From Betaproteobacteria bacterium HGW-Betaproteobacteria-20 (GTDB lineage: Bacteria > Pseudomonadota > Gammaproteobacteria > Burkholderiales > Methylophilaceae), in the NCBI GenBank assembly GCA_002842195.1, contig PHCL01000070.1, positions 1 through 7,071 of the forward strand: a stretch of DNA of 7,071 bases, written 5' to 3'. The stretch's first letter is position 1. Every line of letters starts with the position of its first letter. The translations under genes and the position numbers were made by a program. The notes beneath the pieces were generated by a model. The model made no database searches. It saw only the letters and a program-made list of their open reading frames with translations, and was not told the origin of the DNA. Below, in pieces: positions 6,952-7,071 of this stretch.

Positions 6952-7071
6952 TAAGGCCACCTCTATTAATTTAATTTTCGTTGTCATACGTCGTTACTCA
7001 CAAAAAATTACTCCTTATATATCAAACATATACCGCGTCATAATTTTTTATTCGCGCCTAGTCTGACTTAG

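Noticed and set aside
7002..7049. AAAAAATTA / TAATTTTTT inverted repeat after the transducer gene as a terminator
   Set aside because: The arms are pure A/T with a 31-nt loop and no GC stem, so a stable terminator hairpin is unlikely.

Overview
The window looks like ordinary chromosomal DNA of a Gram-negative proteobacterium. The long HrpA-type helicase, the Ppx-type exopolyphosphatase and the ExbB/ExbD-coupled type of membrane transducer all fit this. The protein character and the moderately AT-leaning DNA suggest a betaproteobacterium, possibly the Methylophilaceae (Methylotenera-like). That lineage guess comes from general impression, not a search, and is only tentative.

Layout: (1) Positions 1-48 appear to hold the first codons of a leftward gene cut by the window edge, preceded by a Shine-Dalgarno-like AGGA. 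(2) A perfect 16-bp inverted repeat with a 3-nt loop lies at 57-91, between that start and the end of ppx. (3) ppx runs leftward at 125-1645. (4) A 148-bp divergent intergenic region at 1646-1793 carries a candidate ppx promoter, a 17-nt AT-rich palindrome and an extended -10 element almost touching the hrpA ATG. (5) hrpA runs rightward at 1794-5885 and is complete. (6) A 124-bp spacer at 5886-6009 is rich in short repeats: three 16-bp tandem units, a 9-bp direct repeat spaced by 20 bp, and a 10-bp palindrome. (7) A TonB/TolA-like, membrane-anchored, proline-rich protein is encoded at 6010-6951. (8) Positions 6952-7071 hold no gene or convincing terminator that I can see.

The genes do not form an obvious pathway. 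Ppx (polyphosphate and possibly (p)ppGpp-linked phosphate metabolism) and HrpA (RNA helicase, linked in E. coli to mRNA processing and rescue of stalled ribosomes) both belong to stress and translation physiology and share a divergent promoter region, but co-regulation is only a possibility. The third gene is the least understood. It has the SxxxH transmembrane signature and Pro-rich linker of TonB/TolA energy transducers, but its C-terminal domain does not look like the usual TonB domain. It is the best candidate here for something under-described. No mobile element, CRISPR array, RNA gene or defence system was seen.
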